From positions 6,758,001 to 6,822,000 of the forward strand of contig NC_039483.1 of the NCBI RefSeq assembly GCF_003590095.1: a stretch of 64,000 nt of DNA. Direction: 5' to 3'. Below the pieces are notes generated by a model. The model was not told where the DNA came from, did no database searches, and was given only the letters and a program-made list of their open reading frames with translations. Source of the DNA: Trichoplusia ni. Taxonomy: Eukaryota > Arthropoda > Insecta > Lepidoptera > Noctuidae. Of this stretch, positions 24,206-37,488 are shown in pieces. The position numbers and the translations under genes were made by a program. The first letter of the stretch is position 1. Every line of letters begins with the position of its first letter.

Positions 24206-24914
24206 TATGAATGACGTTGTCAACGAGGAAATAAAATTCTAAGTAAGACAATATTTATAAAGAATCCTAGTCTTAGCTCATAAGTACGACACGTGCCTTT
24301 CAAAACTTAACTCAAAGAATGAAAAAAGAATATTAATTGAATCAGATTAAAGGAACAAGTGTTAAATTTGCAGCACAATGTGAAATGTTACTTTCGGTCA
24401 TAAATGTAAGAAAGTCTTACCTAAAATGCCAAAGCCCAAAGATAAATTGACTAATAAACATAGTAGACGAGAAATACCAAGTTTAGGACCAACATAGTAG
24501 ACCTGAAAAACCCAAGTTTAGGAGCAACAGTAAATGGAAACACATGTTGGAACATAAATCTGTCAAGGTTTGTCGTTAACCGGACAGTAACTCAAAAGCC
24601 GACAAAGGAAAAGTTTTACAAGCGGACAATATTGTATCAAATAAAGGGATTTGTCAAATGTATATACAGTTCTAATGACTGAAAATTTGAAGAAGAATAG
24701 AGACACTTCTTCTTCTTCTTTATCTTCACGGGATAACTTTGTGTGAAGAGACCCGGTCCTTCTTTAAAAGTGTATACTGGGATGCAGGTCCAACATGTAG
24801 AAGCCAAGTTTATAACTGTTCAAATGAACGATGACGATCTAAGGTAGATGCAATACTGTTTTATATTGTGGAAATAAAATTACGTACCTTAGTAACAGAA
24901 GTGATTTCACTTCA

Positions 24915-25165
24915 TCAGATTTTTTTCCAACTATGTTGTGGTCAGCTTCCAATCTTACCGGATGTAACTAAGTACCAGTGTTCTACAAGGCGCGACTTCC
25001 TACTTGAGCTCCTCAACCCAGTTATTTGGGCAACACGATACCCCTTAGTTAGAGTGGTGGTCAGCACAGAACACATATACCCCTAGAGGGGTTGTCAGAC
25101 TTTCTAACTTCTAACTATCCGTAACGACGATGCAGAAATAACAACCTGGACCCACAATTTTAAGA
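24915..25165 (-). mobile_element. SINE family E fragment
   Basis: TTTTTTCCAACTATGTTGTG, TAAGTACCAGTGTTCTACAA and GAGCTCCTCAACCCAGTTAT match the family E blocks at 1.8 kb and 51.7 kb. The tRNA-like head end is missing. Confidence 0.65.
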
Positions 25166-25548
25166 ATTGTATGCTCATTAAACAAGAAAAATAACTTGAA
25201 ATATGCCGAAAATAATTTCAAGTTTAAAACTAAACAGTATTTTCTATCTAACATTTCCAGACTCCTTCAAAAGCAACAAAATTATCCTTTCAGAATCTAG
25301 GCACTTAAATGTAAAACAAATTTGTTCCCAATTTGTTTGCTTCTAAAAACGTCTGGACGTCAACCCGTTGAAGTAACCATAAACGACCTACCCCTTCGAC
25401 GTATCCTAAAAAATAACCTCACGCAAAAATAACCTTTAGTGTCTGAGGTTATAATGAAGGTAATTCCATGAAGGTTTTGATTTGGGAAAGTACTAAGACC
25501 GCTATAAAGAGGAGATAAGTCTTTCTACATATTTATGATGAGAGTTTT

Positions 25549-25754
25549 TTAATACTCTTCAAGGAATCTTTTTAAAGGGTTTACGGGAGTGTGCCCTCGA
25601 TTCGCAGATGTTTCTTTGGTACTTGGTTTTTGATGAAGCTTGGGTTGTTTACGAGGTGATTTGCCGTCAAGGGCATTCAAGGGCCATAGGGATTGTCTTT
25701 TAAAAGCTAAAGAAATGGGTCCGATACTTTCGATCATGGCTTTAGAAATAATAC
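25549..25754 (-). CDS. Possible terminal exon of an unrecognised gene
   Basis: On the minus strand a good acceptor (TTGTTTCATTTTTCAG, exon edge 25754) leads into an open frame. It runs through ATG at 25737 (context AAAGCCATGA) to a TAA at 25549. It gives about 67 residues beginning IISKAMIESIGPISLAF, lysine- and proline-rich in the middle, and ending NPLKRFLEEY. The segment is less AT-rich than its surroundings. I recognise no domain and find no partner exon, so it may be a chance ORF. Confidence 0.25.
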
Positions 25755-26029
25755 TGAAAAATGAAACAACAATTACATCTTAGAAAGGAAAAACGCAGAT
25801 GAAACCGCGAGTCACAACTGCTTTATTTTACCCGTAATTTCAAAACAAACTAATGAGTTGTTTATGTATATTATTTTACGTGTATTATTTATAGTGTGTG
25901 CCGTGACAGTTGTGTTTAAACAACCCAAAAAAAATCTCATATAAATATTTACGTGCGCGCATCATTCATTGCATGGTGTTTGATACAAGGCATAAGAGAT
26001 ATTCTTACGTTTCGGATGCATCTGATTAT

Positions 26030-26322
26030 ATGGTAAATGTACATCCATCCTGGTGTCAGAGTTTGAGTGGCCTAATAGGTAGGTTTAATACATCCTGGGA
26101 AATTGTCTGGTGTTCTGGTTTCCTTACGATGTTGATGCATTGGATTCCATCCCTACTCTGGACAAATGTTTACGTGATGAGCACGATCATTCGTTCTGTG
26201 CTTGGGTGTAATATGTCGTTCTTATATATGTATGAATTTAGAAGGATTTTTTTAATCAGTTGTCTAGTAGTCATAATACAAGCTTTGCTTAATTTGAGAC
26301 TAGATGGCGTTGTGTGAAAGTA
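26030..26322 (+). mobile_element. SINE family B, diverged copy
   Basis: GACAAATGTTTACGTGATGA-GCACGATCATTCG, TGTGCTTGGGTGTAATATG and the family end GACTAGATGGCGTTGTGTGA match the copy at 17.24 kb. The head is decayed. A LINE 3' tail abuts its right end. Confidence 0.6.
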
Positions 26323-26465
26323 CTCAATACTCAATCATTTATTGCATTCCATATGTTACAGAGATGGTAGAAAATAAATAGCAGTTCAATATGGACCCTG
26401 TTGGGCACGCAAAAAATATAGGAGAGAGGAAGAGGGCAGAATAGCAATTCAGACAAATTAATATT
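26323..26465 (-). mobile_element. Solo LINE 3' end with ATTGAGT tail
   Basis: The minus strand reads AATTGCTATTCTGCCCTCTT, CCCAACAGGGTCCATATTG, GGAATGCAATAAATG and then ATTGAGTATTGAGTAC. The tail repeat is the same as in the LINE at 19.3-21.6 kb. Only the last 140 bases of the element are present. Confidence 0.65.
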
Positions 26466-28600
26466 GCCATAAATAATAATTGTATAATATTAATAATAGT
26501 TGTTACTTTTACTATGGTTTGTTTAGGCAGGGTGATTTAAATTTACGATTGTTTTATCATCCAGAAACTCAGACAGAAAATCAGTAGTGGAAAATAACAA
26601 AGTCCCTCCACACGGAAAAAGAGATTAACGTAATTTATTCGCTCCCGCTCTATCTCTTTCTATTCCTCATACCAGGAGCGTTGGACGTTTAACGATGCCG
26701 TACTGTCATATCCCCTTGATGGTAGAGTTAAACGTATACCAACCTTCTTGGAAGACAAATAAGTCAAATAAATCGTCATAAACATAATAAGCCCTCATCG
26801 CTCACTGCTTGTACCACACGCCGTCCAACGTTTATAAATATGGCGTCTGTTAGTTTCGTCTCGGGCATATCTCAAATTGTCCGCGCGTTGTCGCTTACCG
26901 ACTTCAACATTTATATGCTTTAACTGTAACATTCGAACTGACTTTTTCGGGGTTATTAAATAAAATATTTGATTCTATTTTGGGGTTGATTTTGGTGGTT
27001 GCTGGCTAGGGCGTCATTTCCCCCCTTTCCTCGTGAGACATACCCTCTAGAAAGTCTATTTGTCAATTTGCAAATTTATATTTCTTAACATACGGGGATA
27101 AGGGTTGCATGTAAAAGAAAAAGAAAAAGAAATTCCTTGTTTTGACCTCTTGCTATTATTCTCTGGAAATTTCAGTCAAATCTATTCAGAACTTTTCGAG
27201 ATATTGCCGGACTCATCTACATACAAACACTCTAAAAGACGCAAAAACGCAAAAAGTATCTTTGAAAAATAATTGTAAATTTTTGCTCTTTTCCATTGAA
27301 TGACCCGAAAATCATCGACGTCGCGATATATTTCCTACCATAGCCACTTTTGAGACCAAAACAGCACGGCAACAATGTATTGCAACCCGCGCCAAATTAC
27401 TTGTATCGTCGAACCGAAGAACAGAGCCGAATTAACCCGAATCAATACGAAGGGTTTTAATATCCAACTTATGTTAAATCGAAAGGGTTTATCAGGGATT
27501 TTTTGGGTTCGATATCCTTAGGAATGGATAACAATTAAAGTTTATACATCTGCTGATCGTTTTGGAATTCTGCAATATTTCCTTTTATATGTATAAAATA
27601 AAAAAAAATAGCTCTTTTTGTAATTTTATTAGGGTTAGATTTTAATCGGAATAGTGGGTCTTCATTATTAGAGATGAGGTTTTGTCTACTTGCTTTTGCC
27701 CGCATTAGCATTTGAGTTTGCTCAAAAGTATGAAAACATTAGTTAGATCTACTCTGCTTATCAGGACTCAGTTGTGAGGTGAGATTCCTGGCACACCTTT
27801 TTAAATATTTGTTGTACCCGTATAGTTTACCCAACAAGCGTTTTAAAATACTTGTAGAGTGGTAAATGCCTCCAATGCTGGACAAAGAAGTCCTGTCATA
27901 ACCTGAATTAGATTAAATATATTTTCCATCAAAAACCAACAATGCTATGTATGACCAACCGCTATCGCCAATGTAATATTATAGTAAGGGTCTTGCATCT
28001 TTTGTCACAAGAAATTGTGTTTCAAAACTTTCAGGTTTTTTATTGAACAACTTATAAGTTTATTCTGAACACGTTTGGACCATCGGCACGGGTCCCTTGT
28101 CCGAACTTCAAAGTGGAAGAAGTTGAAATAAAAATTCAATTTTGAAATAATAAAAAACAAAAGTTTTCTCTGACTTCATAGTTATAGTAATTTGAATAGT
28201 TTTTGATCGATGTCGTGTTAATTAAAAATAGTATTTAAATACACATATTACTAGCTGTTAAAATTATTTTCAGCCTACTTTATTATAAAATCAAAGCTTG
28301 CTGTTTTGTTTATTTCTAATTTTTAATCAGATGTGTTTGACTCAACCATGTTTCATCGTTTTCGCCATCGTTTTGATAGGCTTGTCCAACCTGTTTGTAT
28401 CGACTGCGGCAGAGGGGAGGGCTATGTTTTTCAAGCGGTGATGAACTTTGGCCCGCCTTACGGTTGAATGTATTTTGACGTTTGAGGTGTCATTACATAC
28501 TGTCTACGTCTTTGTCAAATGGAATATAGACTTTGACTGTATTGATACACGAGTGGTTAGCGCGACGTGTCGCGGTTTTATCCCCGCGTACGATTAACGT
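26466..28600. other. Gene-free interval 2
   Basis: No gene supported. Contains a short GAAAAA microsatellite (27115-27135) and unclassified AT-rich DNA. Confidence 0.45.
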
Positions 28601-28611
28601 TTGGATGTTAA

Positions 28612-28840
28612 ATAAATGCGGACAACATCACATACATTGTTCTGAACCCAAAGTAAGTTGCTAAAGCACTTGTGTTATGGAAGTCAGATACAACGAAGGT
28701 ACCACAAACACCCAGACCCGAGACAATGTAGAAATGGCAATTTTTAAATTGACCCGCCCGGGGATCGAACCCGGGACCTCAGACCTAGCGACACCTTGAA
28801 ACCGGTGCGTACGCCGAGGCGGAAGTGGTTTTAAGTACCT
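28612..28840 (-). mobile_element. tRNA-derived SINE, family C
   Basis: The minus strand contains GTCCCGGGTTCGATCCCCGG, a clean pol III B box. It continues GGGTCAATTTAAAAATTGCC, CGGGTCTGGGTGTTTGTGGT and ATAACACAAGTGCTTTAGC. The layout (tRNA-like head, then a non-tRNA body) is that of a lepidopteran SINE. A second decayed head, GAGTGGTTAGCGCGACGTGT, lies just left at 28551 on the plus strand. Confidence 0.7.
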
Positions 28841-29599
28841 ATACTGGCAAAAATGGGTATTTAATTAAATCGGTATATTCCGCCAAACAGAATTCCAAAA
28901 ACTATTGAATACGTCACGTTATTAAAAAGTAAGCAGGATAAAAAGTGCTTTAGTTTGGTAGTGTGTGCTAAAAACATAATTTGCTTGTAAAAAGCGCACT
29001 TTTAAGTGACGTGCAAGAGATTTTAAATCACTATATCCCCTTATTCATTTGATTACGAGATAAAAATATATTTTTGAAATCTCTCTGACGTACTAAACAG
29101 ATTTTCTTGTCAAATTCCGTATTGTTACATAGTTCTCATAGAGCCCCGACTAACTTAACGTAGTTAACTTTGACGGTGAGGAGTTTAACTGTAGTTCAAC
29201 TGTTTAACTGTTTGTTAGGTGTATAAGTTACATTAGTAGGTAGCGAGATTCTCTTAACTTTTAAGCTATTGTTTTGTTCATTATGTAAAGGGAATTTGTT
29301 TTGTGATGAAAAACTTCTTAGGGATCTGTACCCATAGGTGATTGGGGTATAAACGGAATCCCCAACCCTAATAGGGTCCTAGGTTCTCTTCTTGGCGATA
29401 AGAAGTTCATGGTTCAGTCCTGAAATTCATTTATAAGGCCTTGATGTTCAACGCATGGATTTGTATACACGAGGTGCTCATTCGATTCCAACTCAAACAA
29501 AAGTACCAATGTGACTGTATCAAAGTTACATGTATTTTATTTATTATTCTAAGATGCCACTAACTCTAAATTCAGAATTTGAAATCGCCTATCTACAGA

Positions 29600-29690
29600 C
29601 AGCTAGCGTGATGATCAATGCTCAACCCTTCCCTATACGGGAAGAGGTCTGTGCCCAGCCGTGGGACTTATATAGGCTATCATTTCGTCT
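29600..29690 (+). repeat. Common lepidopteran repeat end
   Basis: CAATGCTCAACCCTTCCCTA and GAGGTCTGTGCCCAGCCGTG-GGACTTATATAGGCT follow the consensus of a very abundant moth SINE end. The 64-residue frame across it is not a gene. Confidence 0.6.
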
Positions 29691-29859
29691 TGTAATTGAG
29701 GATTACTTGGCTCTTATATCATAATTATATTTTTGGTTTGATTTGTATTCAAAATTCGTGCCAACTCTTTCATACGTCAAAATAAGGTTGAAATTACCAT
29801 AACATATTGAGACCTATTCTCGAAAGACCAAAACGCTTTGAACATTTCTATGTAGATAC

Positions 29860-31440
29860 TACTTTATTCTGAGGTTGAAGGTTATTGACCTGAGGTGTTG
29901 GCGTGAATCAAATTTACTCCCGACCACACTGGAATACTGATGTGTGGGGCAAATAACCTGACTGGTTACGTTACGTAATATTGGTCTTTTATCTTGCACG
30001 TCATTTCGAAGGGAATGCTTGGAAACGGCGAAAATTTGAGCCAAAGCCAATCTGCTTTGTGGCTAAATACATTTCTTGAACTGCTGGGCACAGGTCTCTT
30101 GAAGAGCCTTTCGGGATTAACCGAAAGGGTTTCTAAGGTACACAAAGCCCAACCATGTCCCTTCCGGAATAGAAAGGGACATGAGGAGAAGATGGACAAG
30201 GGATAGGAGAATATGAAGAGTGTCCAATTTAATCCAATAGAAGCAACGATACCTTCCATATTCAAATCCATCAAGCCAATTGGGCTGGCAAAGCAAAAAA
30301 AGACACGTCTACGTGTTTCAGTTGTTTTTATATGAAATGCAATAGATCACAGTTTAAATATAAACTAGTCCTTTTAGAAAGGTCACTCGCTGCCCTACTC
30401 TAGGACTTTACTGTGAGGTGCACTAAAGGTCAAAGGTTACATGTAAATCTCAGCGGGACTGCAGTGTTATATTTAGTCAACCTGGATTTACTGAGATAAA
30501 TAGCTAAGTCTAATTTATTGACCTAAATATCTAACGTGGAAAGTGCAAGTGGAAGGATTACTCTACTGAAATTTAAAAAGGGAGCTACAAAAATTTCCTA
30601 TGTATAGAACTAAGTATTAGTATAAGTGAATTCCTGAATGAAAACGATTTTATGACATAGAATATTTTAATAAGGATATATAAAATGTATAATATTGAAA
30701 GGCTCTTGTAACGGTTATTTTTAATTTAGTTTATCTCATTTAAGTACTTTTTTTTTAAATAAATATCATACTATATTATAATATAAATTTTATGTACCTA
30801 GTTGATCAAAATTTGCATGCCTTGAGTGCATAAGTGCTTTGAATCTTCCTAACTTTTTAATGATGTGATAAAATGAAAAATTCGTATGCGGTTATTTAGA
30901 AAACCTGTCTGACGAACTGCTTAGATTGCTTTCGTTAAATACTCTATTCCGCTTGTTAATTCCAACCATTTGAGAAGATCATCAACGCGCTGTAGAAATT
31001 GTAATGTGTGATTGTAAAGTGTTATTTGTCTACAAGTCAAGAACAACTTCGCAAAAAAATACTTAGTTATTTCTTCCACTCAATGTTTCTGTTTCCCCCA
31101 AAACTGGGAATAATAGCAACATATACATTACTGGGCCCAATAAGAGGGTAATACGGGCTTTGCGTATTATTGTCGGGCAAAAAGCTTCGGATTCAGAGAA
31201 ATGACCTGAACAATGACCTTCGGGAATAGGGATGTGACACGAAAAAAAAAAAAAAATATTATTTATTTGACACAAGTAAACATAATCATAAAATCTTACA
31301 TCGAGACCTCCTTTTAAGTAAGTATTTACCTGTGCTAGGAGGCCTCAAATATCGAACACGAATATCGATACACGTTTAAATCATAGTTTATTTCGAACTA
31401 CGAAGGAGATTTTATTAATATCAATTTAAGTTTGGGAGTT
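29860..31440. other. Gene-free interval 3 with two short hairpins
   Basis: ACTGCTGGGCACAGGTCTCT (about 30078) belongs to the same abundant repeat class. Two adjacent hairpins follow: CCTTTCGG/CCGAAAGG around 30109-30130 and TGTCCCTT/AAGGGACA around 30155-30182. Overlapping open frames on both strands show no domain. Confidence 0.4.
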
Positions 31441-31448
31441 ACCTAATG

Positions 31449-31668
31449 GCCTGTTCATCTAGTGGTTAGTAGTGGGTCGATTTTCACTTTGGCAAAACGC
31501 TTTGTGTGCTGAGCACAAAAGTTTGTTCAGTGCTTGGGTGTAATTCTCTGTAATATGCATATATTTTGAAATACCTAAGAATGTTTATCAGTTTTCTAGT
31601 AGGCACAACACTCATAATACAAGCTATCTTTACTTACAGACTAGATGGCGTTGTTTGAAAGTAGTGTA
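31449..31668 (+). mobile_element. SINE family B, copy 3
   Basis: CTGTTCATCTAGTGGTTAGT head, AGTGCTTGGGTGTAATTCTC, then ACTAGATGGCGTTGTTTGAA end. The B box is weak. Confidence 0.65.
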
Positions 31669-32379
31669 ATTCAAAACAATCATTCTTATCAATGTAAAAT
31701 TTACTAAATATACTAAGCCCGAAATATTGAAACGTCAATGCAAAAATCCCAGACAATTTTCCCGTCTTAAAAATTATACACGTAAAATACCTACATGCTA
31801 TTTGCAACAAATCAACAAGACAAGAAAAGCTAACTATTAAAGAAGTCCAAAGAATACGCAAATTAGGTCGAGAACCATTCACATCTAATTGGTTATCACT
31901 TGACATCTCAAAGTATTTTCCATTCTTCGTATTCTTCAAATCTGCTACTGCAAATAAAAAGCAGCTTTAATATCGAAAATTTTAAGTTCCATATTCCTTT
32001 ACACGACGTAATTGATCATCATAAGCTTTCTCGTTTCAAGTTGCAAGCACTCAACGTGTCAAACGTATCGATCACTCAATACAAATATTTTCAGCATTCA
32101 GTTTCTGTATTGATGGCGAGTATAATACTGTGATTAATACGGGTGCTTTGTGATGTTAACACTTTTTAGTCGACAGACAAGGTTTGGAAAATAATATTAT
32201 TTTCCTCGAATGTATAATAAACCCTCTTTAAAAAAATAAGGAATTTAATCCACAATGGAATTCAAGTCACACAAAAACACCTCGACTCAGGATAAACCAT
32301 CGTGAATCACGCAAATTCGATGCAAAATAAATATTAACTTTTCTAGAAAGTAAGTAGGTCTAAGAAAGAAATTGAATTT

Positions 32380-32640
32380 GTAGGACCAAGTTCTGTTCTG
32401 ATATATTCTGGCGTAAAGAAAAGCAAACCGTCTGAGTGACGGACTAAGAGACGGTCAGACAACGGAGCCTTTAAATATAGCTCCGTTTTTTTCTCCTCGG
32501 AAAAGGGTAACCCAAATAAAACCGTTTAAGTGCGAGTCGGACTGGCGACTAAAACATCATCTGTAAGAAAGACAGAGAGGTGAGCAGTACCTCAGTAAAA
32601 ACGTTTCGTTCTTCGTACGAAGTCTGTACATACCAAAACC
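32380..32640 (+). repeat. Degenerate moth repeat with AACGGAGC hairpin
   Basis: GACGGACTAAGAGACGGTCA and AACCGTTTAAGTGCGAGTCG-GACT belong to a widespread lepidopteran repeat. A perfect 8-bp stem (AACGGAGC ... GCTCCGTT) lies at about 32464-32490. Confidence 0.45.
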
Positions 32641-32649
32641 TAAATATGG

Positions 32650-35600
32650 ATAGTGATTAACAAAAACTTGTATCGATTATATTAATACGAGTCAGCGTAA
32701 AATATCTATTTCACGCCCCAGTATGCAAGCATCGTCATACATATTAATCTTCTCTCGATGTTATAAATATTCATTCGCCACAATATTCATCACTCTCTCA
32801 AATACCCTTTGATGTCCACACATCGTCTATCATTGACATGGTTTCTGCTGGATTTTTATGTAGTTTGCATGGTTTTATTATGTTGTAAAGCGGTTTTTGT
32901 GAGTTAATAAACACAAATAAACTATGTTGACAAAAATTTAAAAGATGTAATTTTAGAATCTCCATATTTCCATAACGGGCAAGTCACAATTATTACCTAG
33001 AAATAGCTATATTATAGCCGTTAGTATTAAATATAGAAATAATAGATTTATGAACCCACGTTTTTAAATGAACTCAAATAGTCTCAAAATCGGTCCAGCC
33101 AGCAGCATTTTATAGTTGTAAATTGCATTGTCATCGGGTTTGAAGCTAAGTTTAAGCCTGCTAGCTTATCGGGAAGTGCCTGAAAATTGAGTTGCAAAAA
33201 TCCAACCGGAACAACAAACAAACATACAAGCAAGAAAATGAGTGTATAAAACCGTTGGAAAAAACGAATACTATCGTTATACGATAAAATATAAATCATC
33301 GATAACTGTCTAGTACAACACTAGCCATTTAAACATTGTTTTACGCATCTCGGTGTGTGTCGACTGGTGAAATACGAGGAAAACCGAGGACTGGATGCCC
33401 GACGGAGATTTTTATTTGAGCACGTTTTTGAAACTCACGAATTAATGGGTGTTTTAAAAAGTTTGCTGAGATTTATCACGTTTATTCTATAGAGTTTTTT
33501 TTGATTATTTTTTATTTATACAGAATGGTTTTTTAATTTGGTTATTTAAAATGAATTGGGCACGGGTTGGATTTCATCGCTTTAATTCTTTAAACTGAAT
33601 TGATTTTGACATTGTCTGTTTGATTCCTACAATCTGTTTTGTCTACAGGAAAAAAAAATGTAGGTTGGGAATTTTATATTTGCCTTAACAATCTATAAAA
33701 AAGATTTATACGTGCACAGTGGTAGTTGGTTATTTCGATTTGAACCCCCACCCTTAAAATTAACCATATAATGGATGTAACTGCTACTTTTATCCGTCTT
33801 TTTAAAATCATTTTCACTTTTAATAACATTTCCATTTCACAATCACATCGACTACTCGGCCTACACTAACCCCGCCCATTTCCGAGTTATGATTGACGTT
33901 GACGATGACGTCACATCCATCCATTTGATCGACTGACAGTCAGTGGTGACGTGCGTGCTGCTCCATAACTCACGCCAGAGGCTGTGGTGCGCCTGATATT
34001 GCATCAAGCTATAGATGGGTGACTTGTATTCTGAGTTGATTGTTTTATTGTTCCTCCTTAAGGTATTTGACAAAATTTTATAACATAAGTTTGTTTAGAT
34101 TCAGAGAGAATTAAAAAAAATATTGTATGTGTATTTTTCATTTCATCACATCATTAAAAAGTTGGGAAGACTAAAAGCACTTAAGACGATAAAATGTTAG
34201 CTTACTGGTAAGTGACGTCACACGAGATTTGACATCACTGTATAACCTTATTTTTTTTACTATTACGAGTATTTTTGTAAAACTGTCTGAGGACGTAAAT
34301 ATTTATTTTTGTAAAATGGCCTATCAGCCCGCATTTGTAACTAATTTGACAAACGCTAACCTCAACTCAAACTTCGTCACTGTCTTAATTAATTATGTAA
34401 AGGTAAGGTTTCCTGAAAAGTTTTTACAGAAACTTCATTTTGTTATGTATTTAACTGGGTAATAAGTCTGTCTAATACGCCCGGCTTGTTTTTAGTCGGT
34501 CTGAGTTGTGGGTTGAAGTCCTCCATTTTATTAGCGTTCCACCTAGGAAACCCAAAAAAGCACACTATAAAGGAGTATTTGTTTTTTTTTCTATGATATG
34601 CTGTCCTTACAGATCGGCAATCTCCGTTAATCTATAAATTTTCCCTATACCACTCCTCCTTGAACGAACCCTAACAGTAAATATGCCACTTATTCAATTC
34701 AAAACTTCTTCCTGGTACTTTCATTAGCCAGTTTTAAATTATTGTTAATACTTATAAATTGTTACGTACCGGCGAACTTCGTTTTGCAAAAAAAAAGTAC
34801 ATAAGAATAGGACCAGCTGTTTAGGAGGAGTACATTAGCATACACACGCATAGTAGAATGATAAACATAAAAAAATCTTACAAAAATATTAATTTAATAA
34901 CTTACAAATGACAAATGTTTGTTTCAAATACAATTACATCTGCAAACGTATTACGGCGTTAAAAATACGTTTACTTGTCAGGTTTAATCCAAAGATTTAT
35001 TATTATCTCTCCGCCATCTTGAATTATTACTCAAAAGTAGTATTTAAAGAAGACTTACGGGTAAGGCAATTGAAAAACTTTTTACACGATGAGGCGAATT
35101 TTTAACTTTTAAATAAGCAAGTTGGGTACTTTGAAAACTTGCGTATATCGTTTTAATAAGTTCGGATGTTACTTATCTTTCAACTTTTAAGTAATGGCAA
35201 AGTAAGTTACCAAATGGATGGCTTAAATAATTATTGTTTATTTCATAAATCATCTCTTTTAAATATGTTTGAGCTGTTATTTTCACTCTTTCTGTACCTA
35301 CGCTATATATTAACTTCTGGTAACTAATAAGAGGTAGCTAGGTACGTTGTTTATTTGAACATTTAGTTCAATAGCTTTCAGTACGATTTTTTTTAACTAT
35401 TAAGAAATTTTCAATAAAAGTCATTTCTATTACAAGTAGCCAACAACAACATTAATCGAATCTTATTTTTTGTACCTGAATTATAGACTAAAACATTTTT
35501 GTCTTTATTGAAACGCCAGACATTTTGATGTGTTCAATTTAGCTTGTTCTGCCAGAACACCGAAAAAACAAACCTGTTTATTACTCCAGATTCTGTAGCT

Positions 35601-35690
35601 CTCAAAGTGCATATTAAGATAGTATCGTGTCGCCGCCTTAGCTGTAAAATTACTTAATTTAGTCCATAGTTATACAGGCTGATGACGCAG
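32650..35690. other. Gene-free interval 4
   Basis: No gene supported. A less AT-rich patch at about 33850-34030 contains the CRE-type palindrome TGACGTCA at about 33906-33913. Its 70-residue minus frame has no recognisable domain. The rest is AT-rich unclassified DNA. Confidence 0.4.
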
Positions 35691-35699
35691 AACTCTGAA

Positions 35700-35855
35700 T
35701 TTTGTTTTTAAACATTTATTTTCAACAGCCGACACTAAAAGAGGTTTGTTATAAGTTTGACGTGTCTGTTAACATAGCCAAGTCGAATGGATTGAGTGAT
35801 TTCTGTTAGTTTGTTTTGTGTATAAGGTGAATTATGTGCCATTGTCTTTAAATAT
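35700..35855 (+). repeat. Dispersed repeat family D, copy 1
   Basis: CGACACTAAAAGAGGTTTGT-TATAAGTTTGAC ... GTGTATAAGGTGAATTATGTG resembles 52875-53025 (GACGGAAAAAGAGGGGTGTT ... TATTAAAGGTGAATTATGTG). Non-coding. Confidence 0.5.
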
Positions 35856-36183
35856 GCTTAAAAATAAACGGGTGTCAATATACGTATATATGGGTGCAAA
35901 TATATTTGGTGTGAACGTAAGTAAAAGCGTACTGAAATAGAATATTGATGATAATCAAGGGAGTTCTTAGCTTCGTTCGTTTAGATAATTGGTGTTTTGA
36001 AAAAGGGATATGTAAATCTGATTGTATTAAACTAAGAGCATCTACTACATCAAAATCTTTGCAATTCTGCTAAAGATGATTTGTCATGTGGGTTATTGTC
36101 GGGGTTTTTATTATTTTCTAAGTTTGTCTTGTTGTTTGTACCTATCGAATTTAATTGAATCCAGTAATCTATACTTCTATATC

Positions 36184-36443
36184 GATACTAATATATAAAG
36201 CTGAAGAGTTTGTTTGTTTGTTTGTTTGAACGCGCTAATCTCAAGAACTACTGGTCAAATTGAAAAATTCTTTTTGTGTTTAATAGACCATTCATCGAGG
36301 AAGGCTTTAGGCTATAAACCATCACGCTGCGACTAATAGAAGCTAAGATATAATGGAAAATGTGAAAAAAAACCGGGCAGGTATATCTAAATCATAACTT
36401 ATATCTTCTACCCACGGGGACGTAGTCGCGGGCAACAGCTAGT
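36184..36443 (+). mobile_element. Helitron-like non-autonomous element, copy 2
   Basis: Starts TACTAATATATAAAGCTGAA and ends GTCGCGGGCAACAGCTAGT. A GC-rich segment with hairpin potential precedes the CTAG end, as Helitron 3' ends have. There is no coding part. A degenerate relative lies at 16.94 kb. Confidence 0.55.
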
Positions 36444-37488
36444 TTGGTATGAATTTGCCACACCTTTTATGGGGGCAAATAGAACAAACGCCTAAGCTAG
36501 CTTTAACAAAATGTATAACTAACCGTCTTGCGTAAGGGCTCTTTTCGTAACTGCAAAGTGAAAATGCAGAAATATGAAACGTTATTTTTGAAACAACCTT
36601 TATTTCAGTCGCTAATGCATATCGTTCAATTAAGAATCATATTTATATTAATTACTGAATTCAAAACGAAATAATAAGTTACTGAATATTCATTAAGTAA
36701 ATATCGGTAGGAGAAAAAGCAGGATTCTTTTTATCTGACTTGACTTGATTTGAATTCAATTAATGCATTATGATAATTCAATAATTGAAATATTGACGAG
36801 ATTGTATGAAATTATGAGTTCATTTACATGATATAGATGAATGCATTGCTTTTTTAATGGGACGGTGTATTTACTAATAATCCCGCTGCTGGACACAGGC
36901 CATAAATTAATTTTGCAGTTTAAGTATTGATCACCACGCTAGCTCACTGCTGCCTTACGAAGGTTTGCAGAAGAATTTTTGAAATAGATTTTGATTATCG
37001 TATTCACAATTGCATGTAATGCATTAATTCTGATAGTTTTTAAACTCTTTTTTGGCTTTAAGATTTATAATTTTAATAATTAAAAAATTTGTATGCTTAA
37101 TACCTCAAGCGTGGCTGAAAGTCCTTACAAATTTTTAGCAGTTTTTTTACTAGTCACGTGGATATTCGTTATTGGGTTGCAATCGTGGTTTCCTACATCC
37201 TACCTGTACCTTTACATGTATGAATTTATGGAAATTTGTAATTCCCAAATGTTTTTTTTTTTTTTTTTTTTTTTGTTTATGGCAATCTGCTGTTCTTTAC
37301 AACAATTTCTGCCAGTGTCGTGTAGTGATAGCACATGGGTAAATTGTAATTATTTACTGGGACAGTTTCCTTTAATATTTTGTTTCTTTTTTACCTGAAA
37401 CAACACAAATATAGGTGTTAGTAAATATTAATACTTATCATACAGATTATGTACAAACATATAATATATAATACTACATATAGAATAA

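Noticed and set aside
25910..26317. 135-residue plus-strand open frame
   Set aside because: It runs through SINE family B and flanking DNA; no domain, no splice or codon support.
29994..30274. Overlapping open frames on both strands (70 and 102 residues)
   Set aside because: The sequence includes a common moth repeat (CTGCTGGGCACAGG) and two hairpins; neither frame shows a recognisable domain.
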